Part shown: in pieces, positions 1 to 10,400 of the stretch
Position numbering within the stretch: the stretch's first letter is position 1
Layout of the letters: each line of letters starts with the position of its first letter
Assembly: GCF_016587415.1 (NCBI RefSeq)
Contig: NZ_BNJI01000001.1
Span: 2,333,501-2,397,500, forward strand
Length of the DNA stretch: 64,000 nucleotides
Direction of reading: 5' to 3'
DNA from: Ktedonobacter sp. SOSP1-85
GTDB taxonomy: Bacteria > Chloroflexota > Ktedonobacteria > Ktedonobacterales > Ktedonobacteraceae
The notes under the pieces: model-generated
What the model was told of the DNA's origin: nothing
Database searches by the model: none
Seen by the model: only the letters and a program-made list of their open reading frames with translations
Translations under genes and position numbers: made by a program

Positions 1-494
1 CGCCAGCTAAGTAGGGTTGATGTAGAGGAGACAGCATGAATGAGTAGCGATTGTGCAGAAGATGCGCCTTCCCCTGGTTCCTCCAGTGTCAGTAACACGA
101 CAGCATCATACCCTAAAATAGCCGAGAGCTGGCGCACCGCCTCTTCATGCAGGCGCGCCCTATCTAACACATCTACCAGAGGATTCACCAGTATACGCAA
201 CAGATTAATTTCATTTTGTTGCTGCTTATGAGAACGCCAGAAGGTCTGATTCTGCCGCAAGGTAACCAGTGAACGAGCCAGCGCCAGGGCCGAAAGGAGG
301 CTCACCAGGAAGAGTAAAAGGCCCGTCCACACATCGCTGGTCGCCATCTCTCGATACACAAGCAATCCAAGTAGCAGCACAATACACAGGTAGAGCAGGA
401 TGCTTAGCACCACACTCCACCCTATTGTACCGCCAGTATAGAAGGCCAGGCGCATTCTTTTATTCAGTAATCGCTCGTTTTTATGCTGTCCCAT
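1..494 (-). CDS. Membrane sensor protein with GAF-like domain, C-terminus cut by window edge
   Basis: Open on the minus strand to the left edge, so only the N-terminal ~165 residues are visible. Two hydrophobic helices follow a short basic N-terminus (the first contains SILLYLCIVLLLGLLVY, the second LLLFLVSLLSALALA). A polar helical linker follows, and then a stretch (RLHEEAVRQLSAILGYDAVV) resembling the start of a GAF domain. That order is typical of bacterial sensor kinases or GAF-containing phosphatases, but the effector domain lies outside the window, so no catalytic role can be assigned. I chose ATG at 494 because AGGA lies 5 nt upstream; an in-frame ATG at 509 has only a distant GGAG. 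Confidence 0.6.
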   Translation of the reverse strand, partial: MGQHKNERLLNKRMRLAFYTGGTIGWSVVLSILLYLCIVLLLGLLVYREMATSDVWTGLLLFLVSLLSALALARSLVTLRQNQTFWRSHKQQQNEINLLRILVNPLVDVLDRARLHEEAVRQLSAILGYDAVVLLTLEEPGEGASSAQSLLIHAVSSTSTLLSW

Positions 495-616
495 ACCAAT
501 CCTACCCATTGAGCCAGACACGCTCCACACTCATCATTGAGGGGTGATACAACACTCCTACCACCTTTTCGTTATACCTTGCGAGAGAAACACTCCTACG
601 CCCAGCGTCAGTCAGA

Positions 617-1378
617 CTAAAAATAGTTTGAGGAGATCCCTCCATCCACCATCAACCAGGTCCCGGTCGTCCAGGCAGATTCATCGGAGGCCAGGTACAA
701 GGCCATATAGACAATATCCTTTGGATCACCAAAGCGCCCCATCGGGATACGATTGAGCCGCGTATTACGCGCCTCCTCGCTGGTCCAGAGATGACGAAGC
801 AACTCGGTCTCTATCGGGCCGGGACAGATGGCGTTGCAGCGAATGCCCTGGCGACCGTACTGCACTGCCAGCGACTTGGTCAGGCCCAGCAGACCACCTT
901 TAGAGATAGTATAAGCATCCTGGGGGACCGTACACCCCAGAAAAACGACCAGCGAGGCAATATTGATGATCGATCCCCTACCCTGCTCAAGCATATGTGG
1001 AATAGCGTAGCGTGAGCAGAGATAGGCACTCTTGAGATTGACATCCATGACCTTCTGCCACAGGGCATCGGTGATCTGCTCCAAACCCTCATCCTCTGGC
1101 GGCATCACTCCCGCATTATTATAGAGTACATCGATATGCCCAAACGCCTCTATGACCTGAGCCACCATGCCTTTCACTGCCTCTTCGCTCGAGACATCGG
1201 CACGACAGAAGAGGGCTTTTCCACCAGCCTGGCGAATCTCAGTCGCCGCCTGCTCGCCCCTGTCATCAATATCAACCAGGGCGACGCTTGCCCCTTCCCT
1301 GGCAAAAATCTCAGCCGCCAGCTTGCCCATGCCACTCGCCGCTCCCGTAATGATCGCAACCTTGTCAGCCAGACGCAT
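617..1378 (-). CDS. SDR family NAD(P)-dependent oxidoreductase
   Basis: A 253-residue classical short-chain dehydrogenase/reductase. The Rossmann glycine motif TGAASGMG follows the first strand, the NNAG motif is present, the catalytic serine lies in NIASLVV, and the Tyr-Lys pair is in YTISK. The C-terminal PMGRFGDP and DGG motifs match the family. Classical SDRs interconvert alcohols and ketones on sugars, steroids, polyols or acyl chains, and the substrate cannot be read from sequence. ATG at 1378 is preferred because GAAAGGAAG sits just upstream; a TTG 24 nt earlier has no ribosome site. It is transcribed in the same direction as the nitrilase-like gene upstream but separated from it by 183 nt holding a large inverted repeat, so co-transcription is uncertain. 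Confidence 0.88.
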   Translation of the reverse strand: MRLADKVAIITGAASGMGKLAAEIFAREGASVALVDIDDRGEQAATEIRQAGGKALFCRADVSSEEAVKGMVAQVIEAFGHIDVLYNNAGVMPPEDEGLEQITDALWQKVMDVNLKSAYLCSRYAIPHMLEQGRGSIINIASLVVFLGCTVPQDAYTISKGGLLGLTKSLAVQYGRQGIRCNAICPGPIETELLRHLWTSEEARNTRLNRIPMGRFGDPKDIVYMALYLASDESAWTTGTWLMVDGGISSNYF

Positions 1379-1407
1379 ATGCTTCCTTTCATATGGTGCC
1401 AATTAAT

Positions 1408-1506
1408 TGTAGGGTCCATGCTGGCATGGACTCTTCGCCCGCAGGTTGATACCCAGCCGCTGGAGAGATCGCTGCGCTAGCAGTCCATGCCAGCATGGAC
1501 CCTACA
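1408..1506. repeat. Long inverted repeat (25-bp arms, 49-nt spacer)
   Basis: Arms at 1408-1432 and 1482-1506 are perfect complements. Each arm also contains its own palindrome (GTCCATGC/GCATGGAC), so the site could form a cruciform. It lies between the SDR start and the nitrilase-like stop. There is no T-run, so a terminator role is unproven. Confidence 0.85.
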
Positions 1507-1561
1507 CGCTCTTTTGTCTTCATTGACAGGCATTGATACATATGCCCCGAAGCACAACAGG

Positions 1562-3496
1562 CTATGACTGCCGCTCTTTCACAATGTCCAGGTACCAGTA
1601 GGGTTGGCGCTTACGTAGCATTGGCTTGGCGCGTACGACGTTCCCGGGAATAGAATCCAGGATATTATAAGCCAGCTCGCCCGTCAACGAGCCCGCCATA
1701 TCGCCGGGAGCATAGTCAAGCATATGCGTGGTACGTCGCCCTGTGCGCTGCTCACGCGTATCAATGGTCATCATCATCAAGCCTGGTTCATCTTCATCGG
1801 CCACGACCTCATTGGTATAGTTTGGCGAAAACACGCCACTCATACCATTAGCCCGCCCGCCTGCGCACTCCTGGCTCCAGTTCGCCAGGGCGAGATACAC
1901 ATTATGCTCGGCGGCACGTACCCGCCAGAGCAGGTGATGAGGCTGACTCCCATCCTCATCCATAAAGAAACTAAACGACGTGCGCGCTCCAGGGGTCGCC
2001 GCGACGGGTACAGGAGCCGGAAAATCGAGGAAAGCGGGGGCGCAGACGAGATCGGTTCCCATCCCTGCCAACACACGTAAGGTTTCCGGAAAAAGCACAT
2101 CATATCCTGTTGCCAGCCCGATGCGGCCGCTGGGCGTATCAAATGTCGAGAGACCGAGATTGCCTGGCGAGGCCCAGAGCCGGTCTCGCTGTGTAAGATG
2201 TAGTTTGCGATAGGTGCCATAGATGCCATGGGGATCAAGCAACAGGATCGTGTTGTAGTAGTTCCCCTGTGCATACTCGGCGACCCCAAGCACCATGCTC
2301 ACTTGAAGCTCCTGCGCCAGGGCGACCAGCGCATCCGTTTCGGGACCCGGAACACGAATGGCCTGTGTACGTATGTGGTTTGCGAACTCCTTCGCGGGAT
2401 TTTGCGTCGCTGGATGCAGCAATACAGGGCCAGGAAGCACCAATTCAGGGAGCACCAGGATATCGGGACAGGCGGGGGCATTATCACGAATACACATGCG
2501 CACCAGGTTTTGCAACGTCTCAAGCGTGGTCGATGCCTGCGAGGCCGCGAAGGAGCTCAGGCCTAGTTGGAGGAAACCCACACATGATAACTGCCCCTGG
2601 GGTAGCTCCCCAAGTTCATACAGGCTATGATAACGCAAGGGTTCCCACAGGTATTGATTGTTGACAAGCGAGATATATTCGCGTGGACGGCGATCCTGGA
2701 GGCGGTTCCCATACACCTCCTGCTCGCTTCCCCAGCGCTTCTCGCGACTATGCGCCAGGTCCACCTCACCATAGAGAATACCTGATCCAGTCTCCAGCGC
2801 AGCTTGAATTGAACCATCTGGATTTAGCAGGCAACTTCCACCATAAAAATGCATGCCACGCTCATTACCCTCGCGATTCGCTACCAGCAGGTAGACGCCG
2901 TTTTCAAAGGCCCGCGCCATCCACCAGTTCGTGGGATGTTGTTCCAGCGTCCAGTTCGTTGGGCAGACAAGAACATCTACCTCCTGTAAGGCGGCGAGGC
3001 GCGCCGTCTCAAAGTAAGTGGCATCCAGGCCAATCATAGCGCCCAGGCGCCCAAGTGGTGTCTCCCATACAGGCACCCCCCCATCGCCATCACGCGCCCA
3101 ACGAGGTTCTGACATATATGAATGCATTTTGCGATAAGTCCCCACAAGGCCATCAGGGCCGAGAAGAACCATAGCGTCATAATACACCTGTGTGAGCGTG
3201 TCCACCTCCGGCATGCCCAGGGCAATATAGCATTGATAACGCGAGGCTAAGGCCTGAAAGCGTTGGGTCGTTGGCCCAGGAATGGGCTCCACATAGGGGG
3301 CGATCTCCGCGCGCGTTGTCCAGCAATAACCGGTTGTACACATCTCTGGGAGGACGATAAGGCGCGCACCATGCTGAGCAGCCTCTTCAACGAGAGCGAG
3401 CAAATCCGCAACGTTTTTCTCTTTCTCGCCCAGGGATGGCGCATACTGAATAGCAGCGACACGATAACTCGTAGGGGATGCAAAGCGAGTGCTCAT
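1562..3496 (-). CDS. Tandem nitrilase-fold protein, both catalytic cysteines replaced by glycine
   Basis: 644 residues comprising two complete carbon-nitrogen hydrolase domains in one chain (about 10-275 and 300-620). Active nitrilase-superfamily enzymes use a Glu-Lys-Cys triad. Here domain 1 keeps E51 (VLPEM) and K123 (YRKMH) but has Gly156 (MIGLD) where Cys is expected. Domain 2 keeps E351 (VLPEL) and K431 (YRKLH) but has Gly464 (ATGYD) in the ICYD position. The codons are GGC and GGA, so a single sequencing error does not explain both. The fold is probably intact but ordinary amidase/nitrilase chemistry is not expected. It may be a scaffold, a binding protein or an enzyme of altered chemistry. 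AGGAG lies 9 nt before ATG 3496. No signal peptide is seen. Confidence 0.85.
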   Translation of the reverse strand: MSTRFASPTSYRVAAIQYAPSLGEKEKNVADLLALVEEAAQHGARLIVLPEMCTTGYCWTTRAEIAPYVEPIPGPTTQRFQALASRYQCYIALGMPEVDTLTQVYYDAMVLLGPDGLVGTYRKMHSYMSEPRWARDGDGGVPVWETPLGRLGAMIGLDATYFETARLAALQEVDVLVCPTNWTLEQHPTNWWMARAFENGVYLLVANREGNERGMHFYGGSCLLNPDGSIQAALETGSGILYGEVDLAHSREKRWGSEQEVYGNRLQDRRPREYISLVNNQYLWEPLRYHSLYELGELPQGQLSCVGFLQLGLSSFAASQASTTLETLQNLVRMCIRDNAPACPDILVLPELVLPGPVLLHPATQNPAKEFANHIRTQAIRVPGPETDALVALAQELQVSMVLGVAEYAQGNYYNTILLLDPHGIYGTYRKLHLTQRDRLWASPGNLGLSTFDTPSGRIGLATGYDVLFPETLRVLAGMGTDLVCAPAFLDFPAPVPVAATPGARTSFSFFMDEDGSQPHHLLWRVRAAEHNVYLALANWSQECAGGRANGMSGVFSPNYTNEVVADEDEPGLMMMTIDTREQRTGRRTTHMLDYAPGDMAGSLTGELAYNILDSIPGNVVRAKPMLRKRQPYWYLDIVKERQS

Positions 3497-3625
3497 GTGG
3501 ATGGACTCCTGCCTGGCTCGTAAGACTGGAAAGGGTGTTAGAGTATGTTCTCAAGTGTGAAGCAGTCACCCTGAATATAGCTTGTAGTATTATAGCACTT
3601 CGCTCCCTTGAGGGGATACCTTTTT

Positions 3626-3702
3626 TCGCGCCTGCAACGCTCAGGTATGAATGTATGGCTAGTGTGAGAGTGGGCAGTCGCCCACTCTCACACTAGCCAT
3701 AC
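3626..3702. repeat. Palindrome with conserved 16-nt anchor module
   Basis: Perfect 23-bp arms at 3653-3675 and 3680-3702 with a 4-nt loop. The anchor module (TCGCGCCTGCAACGCT here) begins at 3626. It lies between two minus-strand genes, downstream of aceB and upstream of the nitrilase-like gene. The arms share no sequence with the other palindromes in the window. Confidence 0.9.
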
Positions 3703-3740
3703 TTGAAGAAAAAGCCTGAAATCAATTATTGATAGTATCG

Positions 3741-3776
3741 GATATTATTGGACAATATTGGACAATATTGGACAGT
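3741..3776. repeat. Short tandem repeat, AATATTGGAC unit
   Basis: About three imperfect copies of a 10-nt unit (ATTGGACAAT register) lie just downstream of the aceB stop. No function is apparent. Confidence 0.6.
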
Positions 3777-3788
3777 ATCGCGGCTCGC

Positions 3789-5396
3789 TTAGCCGAGGTA
3801 CTGGTATGCGGGAAGGGTCAGAAACTCGACAAACTGGTCATCTGAGACGAGTTGATTGAGAATTTCAGCGGCGGGGGCGAACTTACGCGTCGCGTAGCGC
3901 TCTTCGCCCAGGGCGTCCTTCAGCTTCTGGAGCTCTTCCTCGCGGAGTTGGTGGTATAGTTCCAGCGTCACCTTGCGTCCATCCTCCAATACACCTTTGG
4001 GATGGCGAATCCATTGCCAGATCTGCGCCCTGGAGATCTCAACGGTAGCTGCGTCCTCCATCAGATTATTGATGGGGACACACCCCAGGCCACGCAGCCA
4101 CGACTCCAGGTACTGCAGACTTACGCTGATATTATTGCGTAGCCCCGCCTCGGTAATTGTGCCTTCAGGCACCTTGAGCAGGTCGGCGGCGCCAACCTGC
4201 ACGTCCTCGCGCTTACGCACGATCTGATTGGGGCTCTTCATAACGGCGTCGAACTCTGCCAGGGCGATTGGCACCAGGCCAGGATGGGCCACCCAGGTTC
4301 CATCATGTCCATCGGCCGCCTCGCGGCGCTTATCGCTACGCACTCGCTCCATGGCCTCCTCATTGGCCTGTGGATCGCCCTTAATGGGAATCTGGGCGGC
4401 CATCCCGCCAATTGCGGGTGCGCTGCGACGATGGCAGGTCGCGATGGTCAATAAGGCGTATGAACGCATAAAATGCGTCGTCATCGTGACCTTAGCCCGG
4501 TCGGGAAAGATAAAGGCTGGATGGTTGCGAAACTTCTTGATCGCGCTAAAGATATAGTCCCAGCGTCCACAATTCAGGCCAGCTGAGTGCTCGCGTAGTT
4601 CGTAGAGGATCTCGTCCATCTCAAAGGTCGCCAGGATGGTCTCGATCAGGACCGTGGCTTTAATTGACCCCTGAGGAATTCCCAGTTCGCGCTGGGCCAG
4701 GACAAAGATATCGTTCCAGAGCCGCGCCTCCAGGTGACTCTCCATCTTCGGCAGGTAGAAGTAGGGACCAGAGCCACGCCGCAGGAGCTCCCGCGCATTA
4801 TGATAGAGGTACAAGGCAAAATCAAAGATGCCGCCCGAGACAGGCTTTCCATCAACCTGCACATGCTTCTCATCCAGGTGCCAGCCGCGCGGCCTGACCA
4901 GCAGAACTGCCGTTTGCTCGTTCAGTTTATAGACCTTGCCTTCGGGACTGGTAAAGGTAATAGTGCGCCGGATCGCGTCGCGCAGGTTGATCTGGCCCTG
5001 AATCGTAGCCTCCCAGGTGGGCGAGTGCGCATCCTCAAAGTCTGCCATAAACATGCGCGCGCCCGAGTTTAAGGCGTTGATTACCATCTTACGCTCAACG
5101 GGACCCGTAATCTCGACCCGGCGATCCTGAAGGTCATGCGGCAGGGGAGCAATCGTCCAATCGCCCTTGCGTACCGTCTCCGTCTCGGACAGGAAATCTG
5201 GCAACTTGCCCGCATCGATCTCGGCCTGGCGTGTCACGCGACGCTGTAATAATTCTTGCCGTCGCGCCTCAAAGGCTCGTGAGAGGAGGGCAACGAATTT
5301 CAGGGCCTCTGGCGTCACGATTTCCGCGAATTCAGCGGTCACGGGAGCCAGCACCTGAATACCTTCAGCATATGATGTATGAAGAGAATGAGCCAT
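3789..5396 (-). CDS. aceB: Malate synthase A
   Basis: 535 residues, the usual length of the A-type enzyme. It condenses glyoxylate with acetyl-CoA to give malate, the second step of the glyoxylate bypass, in the cytoplasm. Visible motifs include the signature region [14 protein letters not shown], the early [16 protein letters not shown] segment carrying acidic active-site residues, and the C-terminal [21 protein letters not shown] block. ATG 5396 is chosen because homology starts there; the 44 residues upstream read through palindromic repeat DNA and are not credible. The gene lies downstream of aceA on the same strand, but 267 nt with two repeat elements separate them, so polycistronic transcription is possible but interrupted by strong hairpins. 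Confidence 0.96.
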   Translation of the reverse strand: MAHSLHTSYAEGIQVLAPVTAEFAEIVTPEALKFVALLSRAFEARRQELLQRRVTRQAEIDAGKLPDFLSETETVRKGDWTIAPLPHDLQDRRVEITGPVERKMVINALNSGARMFMADFEDAHSPTWEATIQGQINLRDAIRRTITFTSPEGKVYKLNEQTAVLLVRPRGWHLDEKHVQVDGKPVSGGIFDFALYLYHNARELLRRGSGPYFYLPKMESHLEARLWNDIFVLAQRELGIPQGSIKATVLIETILATFEMDEILYELREHSAGLNCGRWDYIFSAIKKFRNHPAFIFPDRAKVTMTTHFMRSYALLTIATCHRRSAPAIGGMAAQIPIKGDPQANEEAMERVRSDKRREAADGHDGTWVAHPGLVPIALAEFDAVMKSPNQIVRKREDVQVGAADLLKVPEGTITEAGLRNNISVSLQYLESWLRGLGCVPINNLMEDAATVEISRAQIWQWIRHPKGVLEDGRKVTLELYHQLREEELQKLKDALGEERYATRKFAPAAEILNQLVSDDQFVEFLTLPAYQYLG

Positions 5397-5424
5397 GATC
5401 AGGCACTGCCTTTCTTGTTCTTTC

Positions 5425-5506
5425 TCGCGCCTGCGGCGCTTGCAGGTGTAAGTGGTGTGTTGGGCCATGGCGGCCTGTGGCCGCCATGGCCCAACACACC
5501 ACTTAC
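5425..5506. repeat. Palindrome with conserved anchor module, between aceA and aceB
   Basis: Perfect 28-bp arms at 5448-5475 and 5479-5506 with a 3-nt loop. The anchor TCGCGCCTGCGGCGCT is at 5425-5440. An RNA hairpin this stable within the aceA-aceB spacer could attenuate or protect mRNA, but the arms have no T-tract. Confidence 0.92.
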
Positions 5507-5590
5507 CAGGTAAAAGGTGCGTAGCCACACCACCTCAGTAGCCGCGTACGCCAGTAGCGGGCCCCCTGCACCATACCACATACTACTTCT

Positions 5591-5651
5591 CCGAAAACCC
5601 TGAGCGCGAAGCGCTAGACACGCCAGTGGCGTTGAGTTTCGGAATAAGATC
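5591..5651 (+). repeat. Fold-back repeat, copy 1 of an inverted pair flanking aceA
   Basis: 61 nt that match, in reverse orientation, the element at 7311-7371. The 42-nt core is identical, with only two differences visible in the remainder. Internal stems include CCGAAA/TTTCGG and GCGCGAAGCGC. The unit ends 12 nt downstream of the aceA stop. Confidence 0.9.
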
Positions 5652-5663
5652 ATAGCACTTTGT

Positions 5664-6956
5664 TTAGTGAAACTGAGCCTCTTCCGTGGAGCCTGTAAGC
5701 GCCGTAGTAGAGGACGCACCGCCCGCGATGACCTGGGTAACTTCATCGAAGTAGCCCGTGCCAACCTCATGTTGGTGCTTAGTAGCAGTATACCCTACTT
5801 TTTCTAGAGCGAATTCTGCCTGCTGCAAGCGGGAGTAGGCGGTCATACCCTCTTCGCGATAGCCACGTGCCAGGTCAAACATACTGTAGTTAAGCGCGTG
5901 GAAACCCGCCAGGGTGATGAACTGGAAGGCATAGCCAAGTGAGCCTAAATGCTTCTGGAACTCCGCTATCTGGGTTTCGCTCAGATTTTTACGCCAGTTA
6001 AACGAGGGCGAGCAGTTATAGGCCAGGAGTTTCCCAGGGAAGCGCGCATGAATCTCAGCGGCAAAGCGCTCGGCCTCTCCCATATCTGGGGATGAGGTCT
6101 CACACCAGATGAGATCACAATAGGGAGCATAGGAGAGACCACGCGCAATCGCTGCTTCAATGCCACTGCGGACCCGGAAGAAGCCCTCGGGCGTGCGCTC
6201 ACCCGTCAAGAAAGGCCGATCAGCCTCATCAATATCTGAGGTAATCAACTGCGCTCCGTTAGCGTCGGTACGCGCAATCAGCACGGTTGGCACGCCCATG
6301 ACATCTGCGGCAAAACGCGCCGCTACCAGGTTCTTCACCGCAGAAGCGGTTGGTATGAGGACCTTACCGCCTAAATGCCCGCATTTCTTCTCTGAAGCAA
6401 GCTGGTCTTCGAAGTGGACGCCAGCCGCGCCAGCCTCGATCATGGCCTTCATCAACTCAAAGACGTTTAAGGGACCACCAAAACCAGCCTCGGCATCGGC
6501 GACAATGGGGGCGAACCAGTAGATATCCCCTTTCCCCTCAGAGTGCTGAATCTGGTCGGCGCGCTGTAGGGCCTGATTGATGCGCTTCACGACCTGCGGC
6601 ACACTATTGGCCGGATAGAGACTCTGATCGGGATACATATGCCCCGCCAGGTTTGCATCCGCGGCAACCTGCCAGCCACTTAGATAGATAGCCTTCAATC
6701 CAGCGCGCACCTGTTGGACAGCCTGATTACCGGTCAACGCACCGAGCGCAGGCACAAAGGGCTCGCTGCGCAGCAGCGTCCAGAGGCGTTTGGCACCCAT
6801 GCGAGCCAGTGTATATTCAATATGTACCGAGCCACGTAAACGCAAGACATCTTTCGCCAGATAGGGTCGCTCGACGCCCCGCCAGCGAGTCTCACCCTGC
6901 CAGGCCATCTGCAAATCGCGCGCATTCCCATTTTCTGCATGCTGACTGCTCATCAT
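5664..6956 (-). CDS. aceA: Isocitrate lyase
   Basis: 430 residues, matching the short bacterial isocitrate lyases. It splits isocitrate into glyoxylate and succinate and so diverts carbon from the oxidative TCA cycle. The signature KKCGH with the catalytic cysteine is present, as are the metal-binding region ADAEAGFGG, the YNCSPSFNW segment and an AEF(A)LE-like C-terminus. The ATG at 6956 (or 6953) follows AAGGAG at good spacing; the upstream ATG at 6986 lacks a ribosome site. Two small hairpins lie in the leader. Malate synthase follows on the same strand, which completes the glyoxylate bypass. Confidence 0.97.
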   Translation of the reverse strand: MMSSQHAENGNARDLQMAWQGETRWRGVERPYLAKDVLRLRGSVHIEYTLARMGAKRLWTLLRSEPFVPALGALTGNQAVQQVRAGLKAIYLSGWQVAADANLAGHMYPDQSLYPANSVPQVVKRINQALQRADQIQHSEGKGDIYWFAPIVADAEAGFGGPLNVFELMKAMIEAGAAGVHFEDQLASEKKCGHLGGKVLIPTASAVKNLVAARFAADVMGVPTVLIARTDANGAQLITSDIDEADRPFLTGERTPEGFFRVRSGIEAAIARGLSYAPYCDLIWCETSSPDMGEAERFAAEIHARFPGKLLAYNCSPSFNWRKNLSETQIAEFQKHLGSLGYAFQFITLAGFHALNYSMFDLARGYREEGMTAYSRLQQAEFALEKVGYTATKHQHEVGTGYFDEVTQVIAGGASSTTALTGSTEEAQFH

Positions 6957-6994
6957 GATCTGTTCTTCTCCTTCTCTAAGTGGCATAAGAATCA

Positions 6995-7047
6995 GGAGGT
7001 GGCGTCATTGTCACCTCCCTGTTCTGCCAGGAGACGACGTTGTCTCC
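6995..7047 (-). promoter_or_regulatory. Two small hairpins in the aceA leader
   Basis: GGAGGTG/CACCTCC (6995-7018) and GGAGAC/GTCTCC (7030-7047) are inverted repeats within 95 nt of the aceA start. They could be operator or leader structures, but no regulator site consensus is recognised. Confidence 0.35.
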
Positions 7048-7310
7048 CTATCTTCTAAACCAAGAGTACCATGCAGGCGCAACAATAGTCCAGGCTTTTA
7101 CTTCGCAGATTCTGAGGTAAAGCATAACCAAAAGGTTATATATCAGGTCACGCTCCCTGGCCATATATATATATCAGCAGGCTTATATCCTTGCTTCAAG
7201 GCATAGAAAGCGCTCGCTTCCTGCATATAGAACGACTTTCAGACGTCTTCCCCTGTCTAATAGTGTCAATCACACACCTTTTCAATAAGTCTTCCCTTAT
7301 GCGCCAGTAA

Positions 7311-7371
7311 GATCTTATTCCAAAACCCAACGCCACTGGCGTGTCTAGCGCTTCGCGCTCAGGGTTTTCGG
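7311..7371 (-). repeat. Fold-back repeat, copy 2 of the inverted pair flanking aceA
   Basis: Near-identical reverse-oriented copy of 5591-5651. It lies upstream of aceA, about 360 nt before its start and just after the secA terminator. Confidence 0.9.
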
Positions 7372-7390
7372 ATAAATAGTAAGCTTCCCC

Positions 7391-7445
7391 AAAAGCAAAC
7401 CTCGGGCAGGAAAGAGGCACTCTTTCCTGCCCGAGGTTTGCTTTT
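7391..7445 (-). terminator. Rho-independent terminator of secA
   Basis: Perfect 25-bp arms at 7391-7415 and 7421-7445 around a 5-nt loop, beginning 7 nt past the secA stop. Read on the minus strand the stem ends in GCTTTT. Confidence 0.85.
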
Positions 7446-7451
7446 TAACCT

Positions 7452-10400
7452 TTATGCGCCATGACACTTTTTGAACTTCTTACCGCTGCCACAGGGGCAG
7501 GGATCGTTACGCCCAACCTTGGCAAAGGCCGAGGCGCTGCCGTTGACGTTGGCATTGTAGTTGCGGTTGCCATTGCTCTGGTTCTTCGTCGAACGCCCTG
7601 ATGCGGACTTTGCCCTGGTCTGCCCACTCTTGCGCTGACCATTAGCGCGCGCACGCGTCTCCTCGCCGTTCTCGCTCTTGCTCTGACCACTGGCCTCCGC
7701 GATAGCATCGGCATTCGTCCGCACATTCGCGGGAATCTTGCGCACGGGTGCGGGACGGTCGATGGCCAGACGCACATCATTGCGAATAAGCTTGAGCAGC
7801 GCATCCACGGTATGGTGCTGGATCGCCACCTTCAGTTCATCAAACATGCGGTAGGACTCGTTCTTAAACTCGACCAGGGGATCGCGCTGGCCCAGGCTGC
7901 GCAGTCCGATACCGGCACGCATCACGTCCAGGGCGTCGATATGATCCATCCACATGCGATCCACGACCTGCAAGAGGTAGGTGCGCTCAAACTCGCGCAA
8001 TGGATCAAACTGGGACACCCCTAACTCGCGTGCCTGCTGCCTCAACTCCTCGCCACGCTTCTCATAGTGCTCCAACACCAGCTCAGTCAGGTCGCTCTTG
8101 AGCTGTTCGCGACGGACAGAATTGATATTCTCTGGCAGAATGTCCTCTGGGATATTGACCCAGACCTCCAGCGTCTTGAAGAGGGTCTCCAGTTCCTCCT
8201 CTTCGGAGATAACATTGCCCGGGATACAGGCGTTGACGATGCGGGCGACCTCGCCCTCCATCATCTTCACGATGCGCTCATGCATGTCGCCATGCTCAAG
8301 AATGGCGCGGCGGTCGCTATAGATAACGGCACGCTGCTGCGCGATCACGTCGTCATATTCAACGACGTTCTTACGCACATCAAAGTTGTAGCCCTCTACG
8401 CGGCTCTGAGCGCTTTCAATCATGCGCGTGAAGAGCTTACTCTCCAGCGGTAGGTCGCCCATGCCCGCACGCTCCATAAGGCCAGACACACGGTCAGCGG
8501 CGAAGCGGCGCATCAGCTCATCGTCCAGGGCCAGGAAGAAGCGCGTGGAGCCAGGATCGCCCTGGCGGCCCGCGCGACCACGCAACTGGTTATCAATACG
8601 CCGCGACTCATGGCGCTCGGTACCAATAATATGCAGACCACCTAGCTCACGTACTCTCGCACGATCTTTCTCGCACTCAAGCTCTTTTTGGCGCAGCAGC
8701 TCTTGCTTCTCCGCCTCCGTCATATTTGCGAGATATTCCTGAATGGCCTCTTCCTTCTCGGCCCGCTCATCCTCGTTGCGCTCAGGCATGTCACGAATAT
8801 AATCGACATGCTCCACATGCTTACGCAGGATGGAGTCATAGAAGCCTTCTGCGTTCCCGCCCAGGAGAATGTCAGTACCACGACCAGCCATGTTGGTAGC
8901 GATAGTTACCGCGCCACTGCGGCCAGCCTGGGCCACAATATGCGCCTCGCGTTCGTGGTGCTTCGCGTTCAGGACCTCGTGAGGTACGCCCTGCCTCTTC
9001 AACAGTTCAGAGAGCAGCTCCGAGATCTCGACCGAGGTTGTACCCACCAGCACCGGCTGCTCACGCTCATAGCACTCCTTGATCTCTTCCACTACCGCGT
9101 TGAACTTGGCCTCTTGCGTGCGATAGATATAGTCGGGCATATCCTCGCGAACCCTGGGCTTGTTGGGCGGGATGTTGACCACATCCAACTTGTAGATTTT
9201 ATGGAACTCCTCGGCCTCGGTCATGGCGGTACCAGTCATACCCGCCAGTTTCTCATAGAGGCGGAAGTAGTTCTGGAAGGTAATCGTAGCCAGGGTATGG
9301 TTTTCGCGCTGGACCTTGACGCCCTCTTTGGCCTCAATCGCCTGGTGTAGACCCTCGCTATAGCGGCGGCCCGCCATCTGGCGCCCGGTAAACTCATCAA
9401 CGATAACGACCTCGCCATCCTTCACGATATAGTCTTTATCGCGCTTGAAGATGATCTCGGCCTTGAGGGCATTCTCCATATAGCGTGTCAGGTCCAGGTT
9501 CTCTTCATCGTAGATGTTCGTGACACCAGCCAGCTTCTCAATCTTCTCAATGCCCTCTTCGGTCATGAGCACGCTGCGCGTCTTCTCATCGATGGTATAG
9601 TCGGTCTCGGCCTTCAGGCGTGGAACCCAGCGCGCGAACTGCGCGTACATATCGGTCGACTCCTGGCCCTGGCCGGAGATAATCAACGGGGTACGGGCCT
9701 CGTCGATCAGAATATTATCCACCTCGTCGACGATGGCAAAATACAGCTCGCGTTGCATGACCTGGTCCAATGAAGTGACCATATTGTCCCGCAGATAATC
9801 GAAACCGAATTCGTTATTTGTGCCATACGTGATATCGGCCTGGTAAGCCGCGTTACGCTCAGGGGTATAGGGATCAATGGCGTTGACGACAACCCCAACT
9901 GTAAGACCAAGGAATTTATAGATGCGCCCCATCCACTCAGAGTCACGGCGCGCCAGGTAATCATTGACGGTCACGAGATGCACGCCTTTACCGGTCAGGG
10001 CATTAAGGTATATGGGGCTGGTCGCGACCAGCGTCTTACCTTCACCTGTGCCCATCTCGGCGATTTTGCCCTGGTGCAGGACGATGCCACCAATCAACTG
10101 GACGTCGTAGTGACGCATTTTGATGGTGCGCCAGCCTGCTTCGCGTACCGCCGCGAAGGCCTCTGGCAGGAGATCATCCAGCGTCTTGCCATTGCGATAG
10201 CGCTTCACCATCTCTGGCGCCAGTTCATCCATCTGATTGGCGCGTAAGGCCACCAGTTCAGGCTGTATCTCTTTCAGGATATTGGTCAGCAGCAGCTCCA
10301 GCTGCGCATTAGAGCCCTCTTCGCCATCGCTCGCCTTGCGCCTGGTCTCCTCAAAATGGGGCCAGAACTCCGTAAAGGCGTGTTTGAGATCGTCTTCATC

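Noticed and set aside
8688..9350. 220-residue plus-strand frame inside secA
   Set aside because: It is antisense to conserved SecA motifs; its composition is that of a codon shadow.
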